In this document: piece after piece, positions 29,966-33,460 of the stretch
How the letters are laid out: every line of letters starts with the position of its first letter
How positions within the stretch are numbered: position 1 is the first letter of the stretch
From: Chara braunii
Taxonomy: Eukaryota > Streptophyta > Charophyceae > Charales > Characeae
Assembly (NCBI GenBank): GCA_003427395.1
Contig: BFEA01000027.1
Coordinates: forward strand, 2,857,009 to 2,890,468
Length of the DNA: 33,460 nucleotides
Direction: 5' to 3'
Program-made: the position numbers and the translations under genes
Notes under the pieces: model-generated
Told to the model about the DNA's origin: nothing
Seen by the model: the letters and a program-made list of their open reading frames with translations, nothing else
The model's database searches: none

Positions 29966-30068
29966 ATCTAAAATTAGTCTCCATCAACCAAGAATTTGGT
30001 GAGCAGGTACACGATTCTCTCGCAAATGCGCTGTTTCTTGCCCATCTAATCAGTTGCAAATAATAAAA
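29965..30068 (+). pseudogene. Fragment homologous to the 18.3 kb ORF
   Basis: In frame it reads K-L-V-S-I-N-Q-E-F-G-E-Q, then S-L-A-N-A-L-F-L-A-H-L, to TAA. About 72 bases align without gaps to 18311-18382. Upstream in the same frame, from about 29790, a diverged stretch with two stops (K-S-K-L-I-N-W-L-S-D-F-K-E-E-V and others) may belong to the same protein. No family is recognised. Confidence 0.45.
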
Positions 30069-30640
30069 GAAAAACGTCAGACTCCTGTCTCTCGCTTTAT
30101 GTGAGGGAAGGACTTCATGTGATCCTTAATTGTCCAATTAAAGCTTACTGAACGAAGCGTAGAGAGTCTAGAGACACCGAGTACTTGCTGTCAGGAGTGT
30201 CGTTTCCTAGTCAGCTCGTTCCTTCTCGAAGCAATCGCATATGGGACAACACCCACCCTTTTCTCACATCATTACTCGCCTCTTCCCAAATTCTCCCATA
30301 TCCCCCAATTTAAACTTTTCTCAAGCCCCTGCCCTGGTTCGTCATAGGCTCTCTACTTAGCATTAATGGACTCAAGATCAATGGCTCTCACCTGTGAAGA
30401 GCAAGGATCCCATAACCAAGTCACAGTGGGCCTGCCGTTCGATTGATGGAGAGTGGTTACTTAAAAAGGGGACCAGTCTGCTGACTTAGTCACAACCAGG
30501 GAAACGTTCGTTAATGAGATCAAGAATCAAGGCACAGATTGGGGTCTCAAGGGAACTTGACAGATAAGCAGACCGGTTTGCAGGGTGGCACGTGGCGCGT
30601 TTGATTGTTCTATAAGGGAAAAACTTCAAAAAAGTGAGTT
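30069..30640. other. No recognisable gene
   Basis: I see nothing I can support in this stretch. Confidence 0.4.
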
Positions 30641-30647
30641 TGCACCC

Positions 30648-30724
30648 TGTAGTGGTGTCTGCTCTTACCAGCAGCACTAACACTGGTGGGGGGTTGTTTT
30701 TTTCAAAAAAAAAAAAAAAAAAAG
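30648..30724 (+). repeat. SINE-like tail, third copy
   Basis: TAGTGGTGTCTGCTCTTACC, then AGCAGCACTAACACTG and a poly(A) run of about 20. It matches the palindromic portion of the units at 21093-21313. Confidence 0.7.
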
Positions 30725-31261
30725 GTCTTATACTTGGGTAACGAGATCTATAAGGAAGGTTTGCGTCAGGAAGATGCAAAAGCGTCACTGAGCTAAGATC
30801 ATTCTTAGGGATCGCAGGTTATTACAAAAAAAACTATTTGCAAAAAATGACACAGCACCATAGTTTGTCCCTTGATTGATCTCACTTGATTGGATCCCCC
30901 CTCGGACTGGGATCACTCATGTGACATGGATTTGAAACACTGGAAACACTGTCTCCATTGCAGGCACTTCGAAGTGAGATCTGACCGAAAACAAACTGGC
31001 ATGACACTTTTATTGTTTTTCTTTGTTGGTTGGCACTGCCAACCAATCGCTGCCAGCCAAAGAAACGAGCGAAAGTCTCATGCCAGTCCATGGCGTGACA
31101 GTCCCGTCTTCCTTTTTTCACCTTTCACTATCCAGCTAGCACTACTCCTCAGCCTATACAGGGGACCCCTGCAAGCATAGCTACCTCTCACAATTATGGG
31201 GATGCACATTGCCCCCCACCCATATTGGTGGTGGTCAGGGAGTAGGGTGGGGCTGCCGGCA

Positions 31262-31281
31262 GGGGGGGGGGGGGGGGGGGG
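31262..31281. repeat. Poly(G) run of 20
   Basis: G homopolymer inside the 675 bp unit. The exact length is uncertain. Confidence 0.9.
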
Positions 31282-31518
31282 CGGCTGGCCCAGAGACCAA
31301 GCATTTTGTCAGTAGCTGAGCCTCCTGTCTACTTCCCCCACCCCCCATTGAGTAGCTGCAGTGGTTATGAACTTTCAACTTATGGCCAACACTCTCCCAA
31401 ACGCCACACACAACCGACTCACGCTCACACTCACACCCATATTGGTCATATACCCTACTAATACCAATCAGGGGAATCAAGCGGACTATCACAATTGGTT
31501 GGCACTAAATGCACCGCA

Positions 31519-31592
31519 GGTGGTCATGCGGATTGAACCCACAACCTCTGGAATGCGACTTGCGTGCCTAATCAACTGAGCTAGGCCACTGG
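31519..31592 (-). repeat. tRNA-derived SINE head
   Basis: On the minus strand the sequence reads GTGGCCTAGCTCAGTTGATTAGG, and about 27 bases later GGTTGTGGGTTCAATCCGCA. The first is a good Pol III box A (TAGCTCAGTTGATTAGG) and the second a good box B (GGGTTCAATCC) with a pairing T stem (TGTGG/CCGCA). The D stem does not close and I cannot place an anticodon stem, so this is not a working tRNA. Sequence to about 31240 on the same strand may be the SINE body. Confidence 0.75.
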
Positions 31593-31770
31593 ATGGTGTG
31601 ACACCCCTGTTTTTGCTGCCAGCCCTCCTGTTTTCGCTGCCCACCCAAAAAAAAGTGTCATGCCAGTTCGTTTTGGACTTATCTGGGAGGCCAAAGTGGT
31701 GGTCCAGCCGTGGTGGGGACCACTTTGTTGCGCAGTTTGGCAGGCTTAGCTTGGCTCGGAGGGAAGCGTC

Positions 31771-31880
31771 AGAAGAGGTAGTGGTAGTTCAATGCCGAAC
31801 TCCAGTATTAAAATGTGATTAAACGAGAAGAGGTAGTGGTAGTTTAATGTTGGACTCAGTATTGAAATGTGATTAAGAGA
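31771..31880 (+). repeat. 55 bp tandem duplication
   Basis: AGAAGAGGTAGTGGTAGTT starts at 31771 and 31826, followed in both by AATG, GACTC or AACTCC, AGTATT and AAATGTGATTAA. Confidence 0.9.
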
Positions 31881-32049
31881 GCAAAAACCAACGTCATGTT
31901 CTCTGTTGCTGGAGGGAAGCATAAAGTTTTCCAGTTCTTTTTTCTTTTCCAGAGGAGGAAGAGACAGCCTCGAAGCCTCCCCTTTTGTACATACATCAAC
32001 AATTGGTGCCAAGAGGAATCGCAGCGTTCACCGACTCAGCATATGCCGT

Positions 32050-32137
32050 TTCCCGCGTGTCATCCTCGAAAGCGCAGGGGCCACGCTAATCTTGTCCAGG
32101 TTCTCAGTATCATTCCAGTTTCACCAGATGTCCCAAA
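32050..32137 (-). pseudogene. Degenerate U6 snRNA-like sequence
   Basis: On the minus strand: GGGACATC, then GAAACTGGAATGATACTGAG, AAGATTAGCGTGGCCCCTGCGC and AGGATGACACGC, in the order of U6 snRNA. The ACAGAGA box is changed to ACTGAGA. About eight extra bases (CCTGGACA) separate it from AAGATTAGC, and about three to five extra bases lie between CTGCGC and AGGATGACACGC. No A-tail or target duplication is evident. These changes argue for a pseudogene. The part after ACACGC is not recognisable as U6. Confidence 0.82.
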
Positions 32138-32826
32138 GGCCCAGCATGCCGTTTTGATAGCACGCCAAACCCACATACCAAATGATTCCAACGAGTCAGT
32201 ACAGGGATCAACGGCTGAAAGTGTCCTCGACCCCAAACCAAACGATTACGTCAAAAATTGTGTTCAGAGAAAAAAACAAACACAAGAAGTTTCGCATAGA
32301 ATGGACTGTAAGGCAGAACAAAACAAAACAAAACAAAACAAAAAACTTTTGCCTAAACGTTTGTAAGCTTCGCCCCTCGCTTCCGGAAAAAGGGGAAAAA
32401 AAAGCCTAAACGTCGGGCAAAGCAGGACAAGGAAGGTATTGCAGTTGACGGGCGGTGGTTGAGCAAGCGATGGCAACCTGCAATCCATGCAAGAGCTCAC
32501 GGGAGGCTAAACCTATGCCGTTCACTGCTCTTATTTCACGACGAGGGTATTTAGTGGACACACGCAATATACGAACCAAACCTGAGCTCTCTTCCCGATC
32601 TTGCCGTCACAAAATGCTCTCTGGAAGCTAAAGTCTTTTTTTTTTCATACCAGAGTGCTTACTCATGTCAAATTCTCCAAGGCGGTCCCCGCTTCACAAA
32701 ATGGTCTTCAGTCGTCAATGTGAACAAAACATCAAAAGAGTGATTTCCCTCTTCGCGACGATGGCGAGCCACGGTAGTTTTCAAGCACCTTCCTAGAGCT
32801 TTTCGTCTTCTTCTTCACAATTCATC
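32138..32826. other. No recognisable gene; AAAAC microsatellite
   Basis: At 32318-32345 an AACAA-type pentamer is repeated five times. A T-run lies at 32636-32646. Nothing else is recognised. Confidence 0.5.
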
Positions 32827-32956
32827 GAAACGCAATGCACAAAAGAGTCAACTCCCAAAAAAAAAACAAAAAAAAAACTCCGAGAGTCTGAGGACTGACA
32901 AAAAAAATACAGCACAAACCAAAGACGGAGGTATTGCTGAGCTCAAAACACACATA

Positions 32957-33021
<65 letters not shown>

Positions 33022-33246
33022 AGCACCACTGCCACAATCCACTCAACCGGATCCACCCGCAGGGACGACGAAATGCAATGCATGAAAAAAGAGTCAAAAA
33101 GAGTTAAAATTCCAAGGGCTCAAAAAACAAATTTTCAGCACAAACCCAAGTCCAAGGAAATTGCTGGACGAGGAAGAAAAAAAGAAAAAAACAAGAGGAG
33201 CACCGCTGCCGAGATCCAATGAACCAGCCAGATCCAACGGCAGGGA
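32827..33246 (+). repeat. 243 bp tandem duplication with (AC)n in one copy
   Basis: Units start GAAACGCAATGC at 32827 and GAAATGCAATGC at 33070. Both contain AGAGTCAA, CAGCACAAACC, ATTGCTG, GAGGAGCACC-CTGCC, CAGGGAC and GATCCA in order. Unit 1 has gained a pure (AC)n run of about 29 repeats at 32960-33017 where unit 2 has an A/G-rich string. Confidence 0.85.
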
Positions 33247-33460
33247 CTAACACAAGAATTGCACGCCGCCTCCGCCACTTCCTTGCTGTTACGCGCAACA
33301 GCTTATTAGCCAGTTTCCTTAACAGCTCCCGTTCTCAGAGTCTAGGAGAGAAAAGCAGAGGGCCTGCACACCCCCTCCTCCAGACTCTGGTCACATCCAC
33401 GACCTCAATAAATCATTGTTGAAAGGCGGCGCATCACACCAGGTCCTGCTTGCTCTGGCC

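Larger units (their letters stand above)
30994..31668. mobile_element. 675 bp unit bounded by perfect 18 bp inverted repeats
   Basis: AACTGGCATGACACTTTT at 30994-31011 is the exact reverse complement of 31651-31668. Just inside the left end, 31026-31046 is a 21-base palindrome (TTGGTTGGCA, one base, TGCCAACCAA). Inside the right end are GCTGCCAGCCC and CGCTGCCCACCC, echoing the left interior (CGCTGCCAGCC). The unit encloses a segment related to 8.65-8.75 kb, a 20-base G run and a tRNA-like sequence. It has no coding capacity. A transposon is one reading; two inverted copies of another repeat is the alternative. Confidence 0.6.

Noticed and set aside
31519-31592. Functional tRNA gene on the minus strand
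   Set aside because: Box A and box B are good, but the D stem does not close and no anticodon arm can be placed; a tRNA-derived SINE fits better.
1-33460. CRISPR array or bacterial operon
   Set aside because: The tandem repeats have no regular unique spacers, there are no cas-like genes, and OST4, U6 and SINE sequences show the DNA is eukaryotic.

Overview
This is a eukaryotic nuclear window, gene-poor and built mostly from repeats and relics. It looks like draft assembly: there is a 58-base N gap at 16193-16250 and scattered single Ns at 1.0-1.3 kb and 12.57-12.63 kb. The best lineage clue is a 36-residue OST4 gene at 6863-6973 (+). Its start (M-I-D-D) and its tail (V-A-D-P-K-Y) resemble plant OST4 as I remember it more than animal or fungal OST4. 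A decayed mitochondrial cob fragment at about 26.0-26.25 kb also fits a plant or green-alga source. I infer a streptophyte with a large, repeat-rich genome, possibly a charophyte alga, but I cannot fix the species.

Layout. At 0-3.4 kb there is a 66-67 bp minisatellite running off the left edge, a three-copy 123 bp tandem repeat and a two-copy palindromic 181 bp repeat, with no convincing gene. At 3.4-6.6 kb there are duplicated non-coding segments and the first copy of a small inverted-repeat transposon (MITE). At 6.8-7.0 kb lies OST4, followed at once by a purine hexamer minisatellite and a 20 bp satellite. At 7.6-10.8 kb there are microsatellites, a 480 bp polypurine block between inverted arms, and a TTTCCG-type minisatellite. 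At 10.0-12.45 kb there is a dense cluster of the same MITE family, including tandem partial copies. At 12.4-16.2 kb there are tandem duplications, a foldback element, and a U6 snRNA retropseudogene with a poly(A) tail and an 18 bp target-site duplication.

At 16.9-18.4 kb and 26.5-30.1 kb lie two diverged copies of an unrecognised protein-coding unit. Each has an ORF of roughly 190 codons on the minus strand, and each is broken at a different place. A second, shorter homologous segment lies on the plus strand beside each one. At 23.4 and 25.4-26.0 kb there is a palindromic repeat family with at least six arms, which abuts the cob fragment. At 30.6-33.3 kb there is a SINE-like tail, a 675 bp unit bounded by perfect 18 bp inverted repeats that holds a tRNA-derived SINE, a second degenerate U6-like sequence, and simple repeats.

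The only gene I would call functional with confidence is OST4. There is no operon-like organisation. The relations between features are those of transposition, retrocopying, organelle DNA transfer and tandem duplication. Domain and repeat names were assigned by eye, without a database search.
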